DNA from: Tigriopus japonicus
Taxonomy: Eukaryota > Arthropoda > Copepoda > Harpacticoida > Harpacticidae
Direction: 5' to 3'
DNA length: 64,000 nucleotides
Assembly (NCBI GenBank): GCA_010645155.1
Contig: JAAGOF010000064.1
Coordinates: 1,648,123-1,712,122, forward strand
Shown here: positions 12,801 to 27,800 of the stretch, in pieces
How positions within the stretch are numbered: position 1 is the first letter of the stretch
Layout of the letters: each line of letters opens with the position of its first letter
Program-made: the position numbers and the translations under genes
The notes under the pieces: generated by a model
Databases searched by the model: none
Told to the model about the DNA's origin: nothing
What the model saw: only the letters and a program-made list of their open reading frames with translations

Positions 12801-15800
12801 TTTTTGGAAAAAAATGATTTTTAAACTAAAGAAGCAATACGTTAAAACTAAATTTTAAGCAACTCTTTTAGAAATGATGACAAATCATTGGCCAAAGCCT
12901 TCAATATAACGAGCACTTTTCTATCAATGATAAAAATCTTAACCTGTTGACAGACAACTAAATCCAAATGTACGGACTCAGCTATTTTCAAACAAAGAAA
13001 ACCCCTCTTTTTTTATTCAGATATACATTTTGGAGATCGCTTCGGCTTGAATTTAAGAATAAAGAGAGGGCAAAGTTGAAACTGAGAGGGTCTTTCATAA
13101 ATACCATCAAGCCGTCCTCTCTCGATCTCTCGAATCTCTAGATTCATTTCATTTGTATATACAAAGCATCCTCGAAAAGGCTGTGGAACGATGCTCATGA
13201 AGCATAAACTTGGTCAATTTAGAAGCAAGAGTTGGTCGGTACAAAATGACGAAGACGAAAGGAAAGTGCACTGTGCACAGTTTGAAATGACTCGATGTTG
13301 CAAGATGTGCCCTTTTCCCTCAAGCGAACGCGTCTCCATTACCAGAATTTCTCGAGAAAGCCCATTGAAATCGGAGGCTGCGACCAATATGCAGTCTCCT
13401 GAACTTTTCCCTGTTTTCCATTCAATTATTTTCCTAGGGAAGAGTGAAAAATCAAGATTTATTAAAGCCCTGCTCCCAAAATGACCAAAGCGTGAGGTCC
13501 GTGTCCAGGCAAAACCAGCTCTCTCTCAGTACTGAACCAGACGGTCCATTGTACTTCAAATCCACTGAAGGGTAGAGTAGGCAAAATACACGGGCCCATT
13601 TATTAGTGGTCGGACCAAACTTTCGTAATCCCAGAACAGCCCATTTGCAATTGAAAAAATCCCACCCCAAAGGAGCGAGTTTTGGTCCCACGTCTGAGGA
13701 TAAGGGGAAAAGTGAAAAGATGGGGAATCTACGCCGTGAATTGTTCGGTGAGTTGGTCTTAATGATTTGGCACAAAATCTCGAGGGACAGATGTCCTTAA
13801 TGGACCGTAGTATTAACACCATGGAAGGTAATTCTTCAAGGGGCGTCTCTCAAGGGATTCAAGAAAGAGTTATGGCTTGGAATAATTGGCTGAAGAACGA
13901 CCGCGACGACATCCATCTCAAGGCCAATCCTCCCAACACTCGAGACCCTTTTATGGGTAGTCACATGATAATTCACAGCGTTGCTAGCCACGGTAGCGTG
14001 ATATGCACTTGCCATTGCAATGAAAAGCTCAGCTCGCCAATCTTGGAGGGCCACCTTGAAGGAAATTGTGGTTGTAGTAAAATTTCAAATGATCGTTCGG
14101 CGTTCAACTAGGGTTATCTTTCGGAGAGAGAACCGTCCTCGAAATGTATTTCGCCATGGTGACTTTCTGTTTAAGAGGATTGTAGAGGCTGAACCATCAT
14201 GTTATGCTTTGATGGTTCAAATAATTGTCTCCTTGGTGGGGACAATTTCTCTCGTAACCTTGAATCCTACCAAGCACCCCATTAGGTGACTAGAACTCGT
14301 TCTCGTTTGCATTGACAACGATTTCAGGTACAAAAGAGAAACGCTTCCTCATTATTCAGAATGCAAGCAAGCACATAAATATATCACTGTATGCTATGTG
14401 AGCTAAATATTGCTCAGTACGTGCGCCATCCACAGTTGTTGTAAAACCAGGAATTGCATGCATTGGGGATGATAAAGATAGGGCCCGCTCAAAAAGTGCA
14501 ACGTGTGGTGTGTAATTTTGAAAACTTTGATTATCTTTATGAAGCATTGGTGAATAATGAATACGTCTATCTTAAATAAAAGGTTCGTTGTTGAACGGAG
14601 CGGAAGCCACTGGTATATCAATATTTAAAACTTTGACCGACTTTTTAATGCTACCATTGTATAATGGAACTAAACAGGATATCTCTGATCCTAGAAAACC
14701 GTGTCAGATGTGTATGCTTGGTTGTGTTTCGTGCTTTGTGAATAAACAACCACATTAACGCCTTTCGAGAGCACGTCTGAGGATGATAATAATAATAATA
14801 ATAATGATGATATCTATTGTATGTACGTTGAGTGAGCAAGGAATCGAGCAAGCAAGCAAGCAGGCAATGGTCTTGGAGACAGCGTGGTGCCCTAGATTCA
14901 ATGAAGGGGATTCCGTGACCAAGTGCATGGATGTACGGTATTAGTTACCCAATTTGATCGAAGAATCTGTCGTAAGAATGTGATCGTCGGCACGGCATTG
15001 TTGGTCAAGTGTCACAAACACGTTCCAGTCTCTATCAATAATCAAATTGTCGATTGTCGGATCGAGATCGTCGTCATCGGCGAGGTTCAAGTCGAGTGAA
15101 GAAAGGTAACAGTTGTAGTTACCCAAGTCATAGCCCACGTTTCTGACACATAGATTGAAACAAAAGGCGAATTGTTAGTCACTAGGTCAGATAGTTGGAC
15201 ATCACCGTAACCAAAATGTGGATCCATGGGGATCTGGATTTCCCTCCACCGAGTGATTTTTCATTTGATTTTTAAGTATTCTTGGAAGTGCCACAATTAA
15301 AAGCACCGAAGCTCTTGACAAATTTAGTTTTCAAAAATATATCGTGGAAAACGAAGCATTTTTGTCATTTGGATGGAAATGATGCAATCATTTTGGCCCT
15401 TTTAGTCAGAGCATTAATGACAAAACTATTAAAAGTAAAAGCGTAAAGTGGATTTGGTTGATATCATGGCAATCTATATCGATCTAATAGAGATTAAAGC
15501 CAATGTACAAGCTCTTCTAAAAGCAAGTTCATCCGCTTAAGGCCAACTGAACTTGATGACAGCAGAATAGGTCTTTGACAGAAGTTGTGCATCATCCATT
15601 GATTGTCCCATGATAATGTCAACTTACTTATAGCTAAAAGTCTTGCAGTTCTCCTTATTCTGGCACTGGCCAGCACAATGCAAAAGAGATCCACTTTTTT
15701 GCCGTGAAAAAGTGGATCCTGGAACGAGTTGGGAAGAGGTTCGATATATTCGGTAACACGCTGTCAGGAAAGGAAGGAAGGTCATGACTTGAGTCGAGAG

Positions 15801-18800
15801 TGATGATCTAAGGTTCATGCAAGGTTAAAAAGCCATTTATGATTGTCGGTGAGAGCGTTCTCATTAATGGGATAGGCATTCATGTTGGTATATGGGAACG
15901 TCTGCCCTACCCACGACGGGTGATGGACCATGGGAACAATCTCTCATTTGAACTGACGAGTCAAAGGGGTTGGGTGCATGCTTGTACCATGGACCTAAAG
16001 CTACCGATTAGATACGTCCTGGGTAAGCAACTAAGTAAGCACGAAAAAGAAAGGGAAAAGATGACTTCGTTCCATCCAGCTTTTGGTAAAGTTCTTTTCC
16101 CACACCACCGCTCTAAACAAAGAGTCATTTTAGTTTAAGCACGTCCAACTACTCGCTTAATGAGCCACTCTGAAGAAACCCAAAGACGGAATGGTCTTTG
16201 GAACCGACCCGACCGTCCAATTGAATGACACTCCTGTGTGTGTTTTTGTGTTCCTGGAAGGTCAGCCACCACTCGAAGGTACATAGTATGTAGATTGAGT
16301 GTCATCACTCCCCATCCTACCCATGACCAACCAACATCCATCCAACCAACCAAACACTCTCCTAGACCAGATTTACTCTCCCCGATGACCTTGGACCTCT
16401 CTTCCTACCAATAAAGAGGAAAAAATACGTGCGCCGTCGCCATTCTCGTTCATACTACATACATACACTTATGAAGGAAGGAAAAGATCCGTGTTTCCGT
16501 TTTCCCATCGAAAATGAAAGGTTCCCAGGGTTTCCGAATGATACTGTGGAACAGATTGCTTTTATGGTTCTCGGAGAAAAATTGGTCGATTGCGGGAGGA
16601 AAAAAGAGGGCCATCTTATTTCAGACACAGGTACCAACAACATCATTTGGATCATATGGTTTGGGATCGGGAAAATCGCCCATTCAATGCGTACTTCAAG
16701 AGTGGTTGTGTCATTCTTTGAATCAGGAGCAATCTAAAAATACAGCCGCTCAACTATGACATGGCCGTTTTCTTTAAGACGAAACAGGTTTCAGTGAATA
16801 AATACGACCACATATTCTATTGCAAGGTTACCATTGATGGCTTTTTCCGTAACTAAGGTGGAACAGTACTTCTTGTCGTAACCAAAGCAACACTGACCCT
16901 ACGTAGTCACCTTGCGACAACTGCTCTAAACTGTAAAGATAATTTTTGACTACCATGGAAACTCTCCATGGTTTAATTTGGATTAAACCCCGCTGATATA
17001 TCTGATGGACAGGTTGTCATTTTGAAAAATGATTGTTTTCATCATTAAACTGCATGTCCAATGAGCCTTGATCAAATGATATGGACAGTACGCGAAATTG
17101 TTTTCGTAGTAAGTCTCTTCAGTCTCAACTAGAGGCGTCTCTTGTCTCAACTTTTCACCAAAAAAGTGGGCAAGATGATATTCAATAAAACTGGTGCCAG
17201 AATAAATGGCCTTACCGTTACGGCCCGTATTGAAATCCTCGCATCGTCCTCCAGACTTGAGGTCGAACACATCCCAATCTCCCGCTGTTAACGCAGTGGA
17301 AACCAAATCCTGGTCCGTGAGCTCGAAGCCGTTCTTATCGCTCAAAAGACAGTTGCCAATGTCCGAGGTACTGGTGGTTCCATAACTGGAATAAAATGCA
17401 ATTTTACCATTGCTTTTCGAGCTAGAATGTCATGGGTTCTCGATCGGTGGACTCTTACCGGTAACTGAAGGTACTGCAATAGCTTGTTTGACGACATGCT
17501 AATCCACATTGAGCCACGGAAGACACTGTTTTGTAATCCCGATAGGTGTAATGCTTGTAGGCGGTTCGGATTCGTGTATAGCAATCTGGGAAGGGGAAGA
17601 GAACATTTTTTGTCACACATTGTTATTTCAATTAGGAACTCTCCTTATCTCAGAATGTGCCTTTCGTAAAGAACCATTCTATCAAGTCGAGATGCACACT
17701 TAGCTTAAAGGAACTCTTTCAAAGCCTCGGCCGACGAGTTCCTTGAGTTATAGGCCCCTGGAACTCTTGAAAGTTGAAAGACTGCCCTAAAAGGACCGTC
17801 AAGAAGACACAAAGCAAGCATTAGGGAGCCCTTTTCAAGGCAAATTAATTTCTTACTCTGCGGAAAAAATACTCTTTATGGAATTTGAGAATGAATTGAA
17901 AAGGGGAAGGAGGAGGAACAAGAATAGAATTGCTGGAGGACGGAGAAGAAGGTGGGTGGGGGGGAGGAGCGGAAGTCGATTTATGTAAATGCTCAAGAGT
18001 GTTTTCCAAGGACCTTGAGGAATGGCAATTCATCTTCTGGTCTTCTTCCCTTACTCGACTTTCAAAGAAGAATCGAGATAGTGGAATCTGAGATCCATGG
18101 GACACTTTCCACTCTTGCCGAGCCAATTGAAGCATGAACCTGTAGATTAGTTGTAAATCAAGGAGAAACCCGGGGAACGAGGTATTTGGTTTGTCTGCAT
18201 TGATTTACAACTTCCATTATCAAGTGCGATCACGCGAAACAAGTCCATCACCGGGAAAAACCAACCAAGGTTGAACAAACTCAAGAAAACCAAGATCAAG
18301 TGTTCTATCAAGCATTTGTGCATTAGTCGTTACTGGTACCTGGATCCAAAACTGGATTGTAAGCAGTATTGGGATTGATGATCGTGCTGGGTGTGGTAGC
18401 AGGCGTGGTCTCGGACGTTCGACACTCATTGGATCGCTCGTAAAAGTCTGTCACGGCGCTTTCGTAAAAGTCATAGCTGTTATATTGGTCTAATGTCTTA
18501 GTGTCTTGTTCAGTCAAGTCGCAATTCAAAATCTCGCCTTGACTCAAGGGGCGCCTGGAACAATTGTTAAGGGGGAAATTATGCAAAGTATTCCCTGTCT
18601 AGACTTCATACTACATTCGGCCTACTTAGCTTAGTCCTACTCGGTTGTCTGTAAATGAGAGGGGGATTTCAAACCCGAAAATCTTCCAAGATGCATATCT
18701 CTCTCAGGGCGGTCCTAGAGAGTACCCAATAATTCATGGTGGGATCTTGTTTTTTGTGAATGAAGCGTTGATGGATGGGAAAAACCTCTCCTTAAATGGA

Positions 18801-21800
18801 GCGTTAGTGGGGTAGTGGGCACGTGGTACTTTTCTTGTTTATTCATAGTTCTCAAACGGGCTAATAATACTCGTGATGAATCACCTGCCCCCAAAAGTGG
18901 GCCGTTAGTTACAGTGGAACAATTTTTCAGTTTTACTATACGAAGCTTGTTTGATCTGGCTCGAATTCCATAACCTTAGTTCCATTATTGTAGATTGTCG
19001 ACAAGAAGGAACATTGAGAACAGGGTGCTTTCTTTCATTTTGGGGACAAAGGATTATCTTTTTTCAAAAGATTTCAAGGCACAGCCTTCAATTTTGTGAA
19101 ATGGAACATCATATCAGTACTCAGATCAAATGACACAGACCAACATTTCAGTCTTTGTGTGCTTTGATGTCCTCAAGAAATCCAATAACGGGAACAAAAA
19201 GAACTAGCTCAATGTTTGTCTGGGTAAGCCGACCAAAAAAAGGACTCAATTGGAATCGAGACCGCCCATTATTTGACACTCTGAATCACGAGGTATTAGA
19301 CCACGATTATGTCGGTCTATAGAAGCTACTTAAGAACAAGAGAAGCTTTTCCCTCTTAATCCTAAAATATGGTCTCCCCCAAAAACGGCTGCCCATGCCC
19401 AATCCCTGTTTCTTACTCGATTGCAGTTTAAAGGATGTTCCCTCCTCAGCTGAGTCCTGATCTAATACTATGTCTAATGTTTCTCGTTGAACGCTAGACC
19501 AACCCCACCTGTAAGCGAAACCATTGCACACAAATTCGGTTTCCTTGGCGCAAAAGTCCTTGCATGAGTCAAGAGAGTAGGTGGTTTCGGATTTCTTGAT
19601 GTAGCGATCCGCCAATCGTCGACTGGACACGGCCAATCGGAAGCACACTGTAAAGAGAGTCAAGGAAAACGGTCGTACTCAACAAGCAAGGTGAGACAGA
19701 CTGGGTAAAGATAGGTAGGTAGGCAGGCAAAAGAAAGGGTCGATCCAACAAACATGTCTGGAATACCAAACGTCTATGAAGTCTCTGAGTGGTTTAGTGT
19801 CATTACTCACTCGAATGAGCGAGAGGAGAAGTCTGGGTCAGAACATTCACAAACACATAAACACATTTAGTAGTACTGTACACTGAAGATAGATGGATCT
19901 ATTTACAAAGATAGTCGATGTCCTAAAAGCGTCGATGATTTTTCATTAGAGTAATAGTAACCAAAAGAGGACGGTTTTGACTTTCGATCCCTTTTCCTCC
20001 TCTCAGATCGACAATTGGTACGAAAACGAAAGATAGACTCATCAATCTCGGCCTTGGGAATGATCGCAATCCAGACGAAGATATGCAGATGGAAAACCAA
20101 AGGAGGGTACAATTAAGAAACGAGTCTGAACGATTGGCTTCATAACAGGGAGATTCATGCAATCATTTGATTATATGTCTGGTGCGTGAATCGGATGATG
20201 ATTTGTACGCGTTCTAGCTAGGCATGTTGTTAACTGGTTCTTTATTCAGCTCAAACAAATAAATGAGTCCAATTCAAGCCAAGGAAGTTCAAAGTCAAAG
20301 AGATAATGTTAACCGTGAAATTTGGGCGCTTCTTAACTACCTGTTGCTTAAATACTAAATTCCTAAAATAGCTCTCCCTCAGAAACCGCGTTTCAATTCG
20401 TGTTCCAAGAGGAACGGAACAAAACGTGATTAAAAACCAAAAAATCCTAGGCGGAATCAACAGACATTGGATAAAGTAAATATGGCTTCAATGTTTATCC
20501 CATGCACATCAATTGTCTCCGAACAATTCTACGTTAACCACCTACAAATCGGTCCTTACCAAATAGAATTGAAAGATGAAAGTCAATGTTCTTCATTTCT
20601 TCGACCTGATATATCAAACGTAGAAAAGGAATGGGAAGATGTCGTTCTCTGAAAACATCAGTTAATCAACTGATTGTCTCATTATCTAACTGATACTTGC
20701 TTTGTTGGTAAAACCAAATAATTGGCATACCCTAGTCGTGACCTTTCTTCCTCTGTACAAATGCATAATGGGTAGGAAAATACAAGTATTTTTTCTTCTC
20801 CTGAGGAACCCTATGAAAAGGGAACTTTGTGCTGATCAAAGCAGATTGATGGTAAAAAGTTATTGATGGAAATCGTCCTTTGATTTATAATCAAGGGACA
20901 GAATTTTCATGTTGGTGTATTCTTTTAATTTGAAGCTTGTTCTTTTCAGAAACAAAGAAAATTGGCCCGAACAAAGACTGGCAAAGGTTCAAAAGTTGAT
21001 TTTGCAATATTCTTTTGTGCGCACTTACAGTACTCAAATCTCTCGTAAAGCCTTGATTTGAGTGTCAAAGGCAGAGCTTTCGCAATTCGAATGCATTTCT
21101 ACCACCACCAGTGAAATGGATGTACGTATGTACTAGTAAATCTCACCAACAACGACGCCCAGCCTGGTCTCATCATTTGATGGACTCTTCTTCTTTCTGA
21201 GTGAAGGAGCCAAATCTCGACCTTCAAGGAGAGCAAGCAAGTGTTTGCTCTTGGATGGTTGAAAACACCAACCCAATTTTTTCGATGCATTTGCTCACTT
21301 GAGGATTTTTACCAATATCATAAGAGCCCAAAACCACAGGTCTTGTCAGGTGCCAACTGTTTTCGCTTTCTGACAAGCGATCCCATATTGGATGTCGACA
21401 ATGCTGTAACGCCTCGTTGAAGCTCTTCAAACCTTTCAGACTTTCCCACAGATTCAGCCTTGATTTTTTTTGGCCATTTTGGCCATCTATTTGGCCCGGA
21501 TCAATCACTTGAAACGTGAGAAGTAAGCAGTACAACCACTTCATCTCTACCGGTAACGCAACTCAATCATGGTTCGGTTTGTCGCTCAAATTTCTAACAT
21601 ACGCGTTTTTTAAGTGTTACCTAAAGGTAGTTCCCAAAATGAAATTAGTTGTGTCTAGCCGAGAACTATGTAGACCTAATTAGATGCTAGTCAGCTTTCT
21701 CTGGAAAGTACTTTGAGGGACAAACCATTGAATGCACTAACTTACGCGTTCCTTCCAAGAGTAATGGTTTCCGTTCCGACCAGGTTGTGGTCGAAACCAC

Positions 21801-24800
21801 CAGACCCAAAAGCAAGTAAATGTGCAAAAACATAGGGAAACAAAAAACATATGCACTTTGCACGCACACTTGAAAACTTGGCCAGACAAAAAAAATCCAA
21901 GCATTAAGTCCCAAAAAGGCAAACTTGTTCACCCCTCAATGTCTTCGAGGTTCATTCACCATTTGCCAAAAGCAACAGAACTGACTTTTTTCCTCAAGGG
22001 CCACTTCACAAAACAACCTCCACCTCCAGTACAACAAATGGGCCTTTTGATTAGGCACCTTCCGAAGCATGGCTCTCTTTCTCTCCCACACAACTGCGAC
22101 AGCTCACGCTTACTCAGATCGACTATGTAGTAATAGTCTAATACTAGTAGAAGTGGTCGATTACTCCACAACCGGGGCCTTTTATGTGTTTGTCAGGCCT
22201 GAGAACCAGCTGAAGGTGTCACGACGGGAAGATGCGCCAATTGTCCAGCTTTTCCGCAAGTCATGGAACCCGTTACTAATGCCGTCTTCCCATTTCGTCC
22301 AAATTCACTGGCAGCTCACATCTTGGACAAGTACTCTCCATTCTTTCCATTTATACACAGTCGACCACACCAAAGATTTAGCAAGTTGTTGTACCATCGC
22401 TTTTCCCTCAATGAGATGGGTTAGTTGAATACATTTGAAACCCTTAACATCCGCCAACACTTCTTAATCTTAAATTAGACCCTCTTGATCGAACCATCAG
22501 ACCCATCCATGTGTTTGCTTCAAATGGCGTTTTACAGTGTTTGAACTTACTCGTACTCTGCTGTGATGGGAACAGAACGAGGTAGTTGAGTTGTGGAAGG
22601 TGGCTGCTTGAGAGAACCAACAAAGAAATCAGAGAAGCGGAACAAGTGACAGAGGAGCCTGTGTTGCTCCTTAAAAACCTCTGCGTCTTCTATTTCGTAT
22701 CATAGTCGTATACTCATTACTGGCATTATTGTTATTACTATCATCGTCATCATCATCCTCAAGCACATCCGAACATTCTGCTACATGCTCCGTATGCACG
22801 TGTGAGAGACAATACCCGCGACAAAGATGTCGTCGAAGATTAAAGCTTTGAAGTGACACTGCCTACTCCGGTCCAATACTGGTTGAGGGCAAGGTCAAAG
22901 TCTGCCCCTCCCAAGCCTGCAGATGATAATGATGATGACTTGTACACATAAAGTTAGAGCAACGACACCGCAAAGTATGAATCTATCATACTGCTACGAC
23001 AGCTACATACAGGATGATATCTTTAGTCTTGAAGCTTTGCGTAAAAAACATACCATCGAAAATGGTGGTAGATTCGTCTATGAAGCACCCGGGATTCGAG
23101 AAGGGCTTAAAAGTGCCTTTGTACGTGGTAGTAGGCCTGTTACGTAAAAACGTGCCCCTCCCAGGAAATTCCGCACGGATCTGAGACAAACATCTTAACG
23201 TCACATACATCGTTTAATCATGGAGATTTCCGGTTTCTTTTTCACCTTCCAAATCAAGTGGCTGCAATTGTCATCTCTCGGAGAAGTGTGTTGCAGAAGA
23301 ACCATTTAGATTCGTTCGAATATCGCCTGACAAATGGCCATCTTTGATATTACGCTTTGAGAAATGGGTGCAATTCGAATCCCAGGAGTCCCATAGACAC
23401 TCGCATGAAGATAAATGATGCCGTTAAACTTGCCAATTTTTACCTTATCTCCTACCGGAAAAAAGTTAGAAGAGTCTCTGGCACCCTGATGCCAAACTCT
23501 CCACTGCCAAATAAAAGTCAAGGAACGCAAGGCATCAACCAACGGCATTCGGGTGCTTCGAAAGACTTTGCATAGATTGATGCAATGCTTGTCACTTCCT
23601 TACAACTTACATGCCATTCTAACAGTCGTCTCGGAGTCTAACATTATGTAAACAAGTCTAAATTTCCACTGTCTTACTTCTCGAGTCTTCGAAGAAAGAT
23701 TGGCCGGCGCTCAATCCACCGGACAAGTCACTATCCAAGATTTCTTGGCCGTTCTCCTCATCCCGGTAGAAATAGCCTTGGCCTAAATTGTAGAGCCTTC
23801 GATTGCCTCCGAGGGTTTGCCTGTCATCTCTGGGTCTAGCTAGACCCGTGAGAATCCGGCCTTGTGTTCCACAATAATCCTGTCTTTCATAGACGGAAAA
23901 CCGTGCATTGACCGTGGTGTTGAGCGATCGTTTGGATTCATCGGTGAGATAGCACCTGGGACTCTTGGCGTTTTCTTCCAAGTACCTGCAAACAATAACG
24001 AGAGACTGAACCTCAGGTGGGATTAATGACAAATAAAAACAACAAGAAGGAGATTTTCTGATAAGGCAAGTTTCACGACCATCAAGAAGGGGGGGATAGA
24101 AAAACTGCAGAGAAACCGCTCAAAAAGTTCCCGTGGAACCAGTCAAAACAATTAAGACTTCGTTCGTTCTCTCTTGTTGTACTCTGTCACGATTGATTCG
24201 AGATAGTTGTAGTGTGCCTATCTCTAGGGGTCTGGGGCTCTTCGGGAGAATTTTGATGACAAACTTTTGTCGATATTGTAAAAATGACTTTCAGGCATGA
24301 CATGTATTAGAACAGGGATCGGCAACCAGTGGGCCGCGGCCCAAATGTGGGCCTAAGGGTAGTCGTTGGTGGGCCCAGGAGCTATGGCGAAAGTCCAAAA
24401 TAGTGGGCCCGAGAGCCATCCATAGTACTGTACTTGTGGGTGCAAAGCTCTTTGATCGCTAATTTGTGGGCCCCTGAACCTATCAACCACTGTTTGGTGG
24501 GCCCCCGACAACACGAATCAAATTTCGTGGGCCTTGACCCAAAAATGGTTGCCGACCCCTGGATTAGAAGGTGTGGAGATTTCTAGCAGAAAACAGCGGC
24601 GTTAATGGCTCATCAAATCGCGAATGCACTTCACAAAAATACGTAATTTTGGACTGCATTTTCAAATAAAACTTGCAATAACGTCCGTGTTTTCTAACCG
24701 TTTCCATTAAGTTGTGACCTAGGATGTGAGTTACCCGATTAATGTCTATCAGTCTGAGCCATTTCTTGACCTACGGACAAGAATTTTTGGTGAATCACTC

Positions 24801-27800
24801 GAATGTTTATGAGGAAATACATGGTCTCGCTTCCTCTCTTGATATCCTTGTCCTTTCCGATACACTAATTTCAATATTTGAATACATAGTTTTAAAATGT
24901 GATTAGAAATGTGATAACTGGCTTTGACTAAACAACCATAATTTTTTATCCGAAATTGTGTTTTTCCTTAAGTGTGCAATAAATCGTGTCAATTTTGTCT
25001 TCACGAGATCGAGATCAGTTGGTATAAGTCAAAATCATTTTCCTAAAAAATGGAGGTGCCTCTTCCACTTGTAAATAGTACTTATAAATCTGCAAGTATT
25101 CAAAAACACTTTCTTTTTCAATGTCGAGGCTAAATACTGTAAATATCAATACAAAGGGGCCTCTTCAAATCAATTACTGAATTTTTGGGATTCATGATAA
25201 CCTCAATAGGAGTATCGTCCAAACGGGCTTTGCCATTTCCCTCAACGTCTTCATGATGTAAAACTGTCATCGGAAGAGGCCAGTCCAATGGAGTTTCTTT
25301 AGCTTCTTTTACTTTGAGCTTGGAAGTGTGGGATTATATCGGAAATTCCCATTGGCACATTCATCCTCCGTGTTCAACCGGAAAATCAGCACCACGGATG
25401 CCAGAGGTCAATACATCGATCCATCCATCCGTCTACTATCTATCTTTCTATCCATCTGTCCATCCACGGTGGTGTATTCATTAGTTTTCCCAGCCCCATT
25501 GAATCAATAGCAATACTAACCAATGACCTTGGGTGAATGCTATGCCTTTTATGCACAGCCAATCGGATGTTGTATGGAGGAATTGCACTTTAATTGCTAT
25601 CTAACCTCAGTCAGCCAATCACCAACACTTCAATATTCCCTCTCTACGCTATAACCCCATGAAACGGTTCATAATTGCTGTCCAAACCATTACTGTACAA
25701 AATCTCCCACGATCATTTTTTCTGCAGATACCCAAGCTAATTGCACTCTTTGCCACCGTCTCTCCTAATCGTAAACTACATTTTTAGCTCTACAAGTTCA
25801 ATCAATACAATGTGTATGAACGTGTCATGGATATTTGCTGATTGAAGTCAGATCACCACTCGATCGAGACGGCTTCATTGAATGGGACTAACAATTCATT
25901 AAATGCCAAGTGTCAAGTCATCAGGCAAAGTTGTCCCCACCCAACCAACTTTGTCATGCCCCAAATACCCTTTCAATTGATCATTCGTCAAACAGAGATC
26001 AGTTTTGAGATTTCGAAAATTCGAAACACCCGGGAATTGGACTTCGATGCAATGATTAACGAATTCAATCCACATTAGCTCTTTACTTGTTCTGGTTATT
26101 TTACTGTAAACTTTTGTTTCCATTGGTAAGCTTTTTAACGTTATATTCATTTTAGAAGAACTGTGATCAGGAATTTAGCACATTCAAATAGAGTCTTGGT
26201 AGGAGAATCCAACTTTTTCCGGCAGTTAAGCAGGGCTTTTTTTTCTCTTTTCCAGAGATACGTCCTAGGAGTTTTGAATGAGGAATTGACATTGTTGATT
26301 TAGAATACTGAAGACGATATTTGCAAACTGTTATGTGGAAATTCATGACGCAAAAGAACTCGAACGATGAAGTTATGTCCGCCTAAACTTAGGACTCGAG
26401 GAACAGGCAAGATATGAGGATAGCTTTGGACTTGTGTTCAAATGAACTATACAGGGTTTTCATTAATTAGCGTCTTAGCGTCTCGAAAACTTTTCATAAA
26501 GACACAATGAGGGGATACTTTGCGGTGAAAAGCATGACCTTTTATGTATCTTCCCAAAAATTCCATTTTCAGAAATTTGAGGCTTCTGTGCAGTTTAAAA
26601 AGGATCTTTAAGAGCTTTAAGAAGCGACCATGGATACTATTGTATGGATGAACCGGTAACCAGTTTCGAAAAAATGGCCTAAGCATACATGAAAATGCCC
26701 TCTTTGATTCAAAATGCGATTCACTCATGAGCTCAACTAGATAGGAGTTTTTTCTTACTTGGTTTGGAAGTCTAATGTGTAGCAACCCTGTTTGCGATAA
26801 ATAGGGGAGACTATCGGCATGTTTTGCTATTTCATGTCATACACATACGATGGATGAATAAAAGAGTGGAGAAACTAACGCAATTCATGTTTTTATACTT
26901 GGATTCTGAAGTCAAAAAGAGATGCAGTCAGACAGAAAAACATTTGGACTCGTAGTTAAATGACCAATGAAGACTACGACGAATGTTCATAGAAATGTGC
27001 TCGAGCACTTAAAAGCTAGTCCATTGAAAAAGTCACAAGCCTTTCAGAGTAAAAACAGGTCAACCGTTAAAGGTATTGAAAGCTTTGCCAGTAATGGCCA
27101 TGAAAATTGACCAAATATAATGGAAGATCTACGCTTAACTTTGCTTCTGTACTATACCTGAAATGATATATAGTATATGATAGAACTTGGTTTGATGTTT
27201 CAATTGACAGATCATAAATTTCATCAAATGCAAGATCTAATTATGAAAATGAATCGAACCAATAGGCCGTAAACGTTGAATTTTTAAGGTCCAACATGAA
27301 ACACAAATTGCAAGATAAATACCTGCAAAAGAAATCAACAAGTTAGGATGAAGTGCAACCGTCGTAATAGATATCTAAAAGCCTTTGAAATATAATTCAT
27401 CGCATTTTATTATCTTGAGTAGACTTTACATCTTCATTTCAATGAGAAAAGTCTCGCTGCCATGTTTTAATATTATTCATGAAGATTTTTTGACCATCTG
27501 AGCAACTTTTTGTTCTTGTTTTTTTTCATCCTTATTGAGCCTTTCATGCCTGTTTAGCAGATTTCCCTTGAAAAATTAGGTGAAAAAGTCTGAAGTATTT
27601 CTAACCAGGAAAAACCACGAGTTTTTTTCTGACAAAAAAATGAAAAAAAACCTTTGGCCCCAAATGCCATTATTTACTTCCGCTCTTAATGCTCACAAAA
27701 AAAAACACAAAAGGTCACTAAGTTTCTTTTTAACATTGTTGGGTTAGCTTGCGTCAAATATTACGTATAAGCTCCAACCAAGTCTTGGGTAAACATAAAA

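Noticed and set aside
13190..14290. Cluster of overlapping open frames on both strands
   Set aside because: No domain, no PAN signature and no splice pair that would add a phase-1 module to the PAN gene.
23365..23385. caattcgaatccca, resembling a tRNA T-loop
   Set aside because: No acceptor stem, D-arm or anticodon stem can be paired around it.
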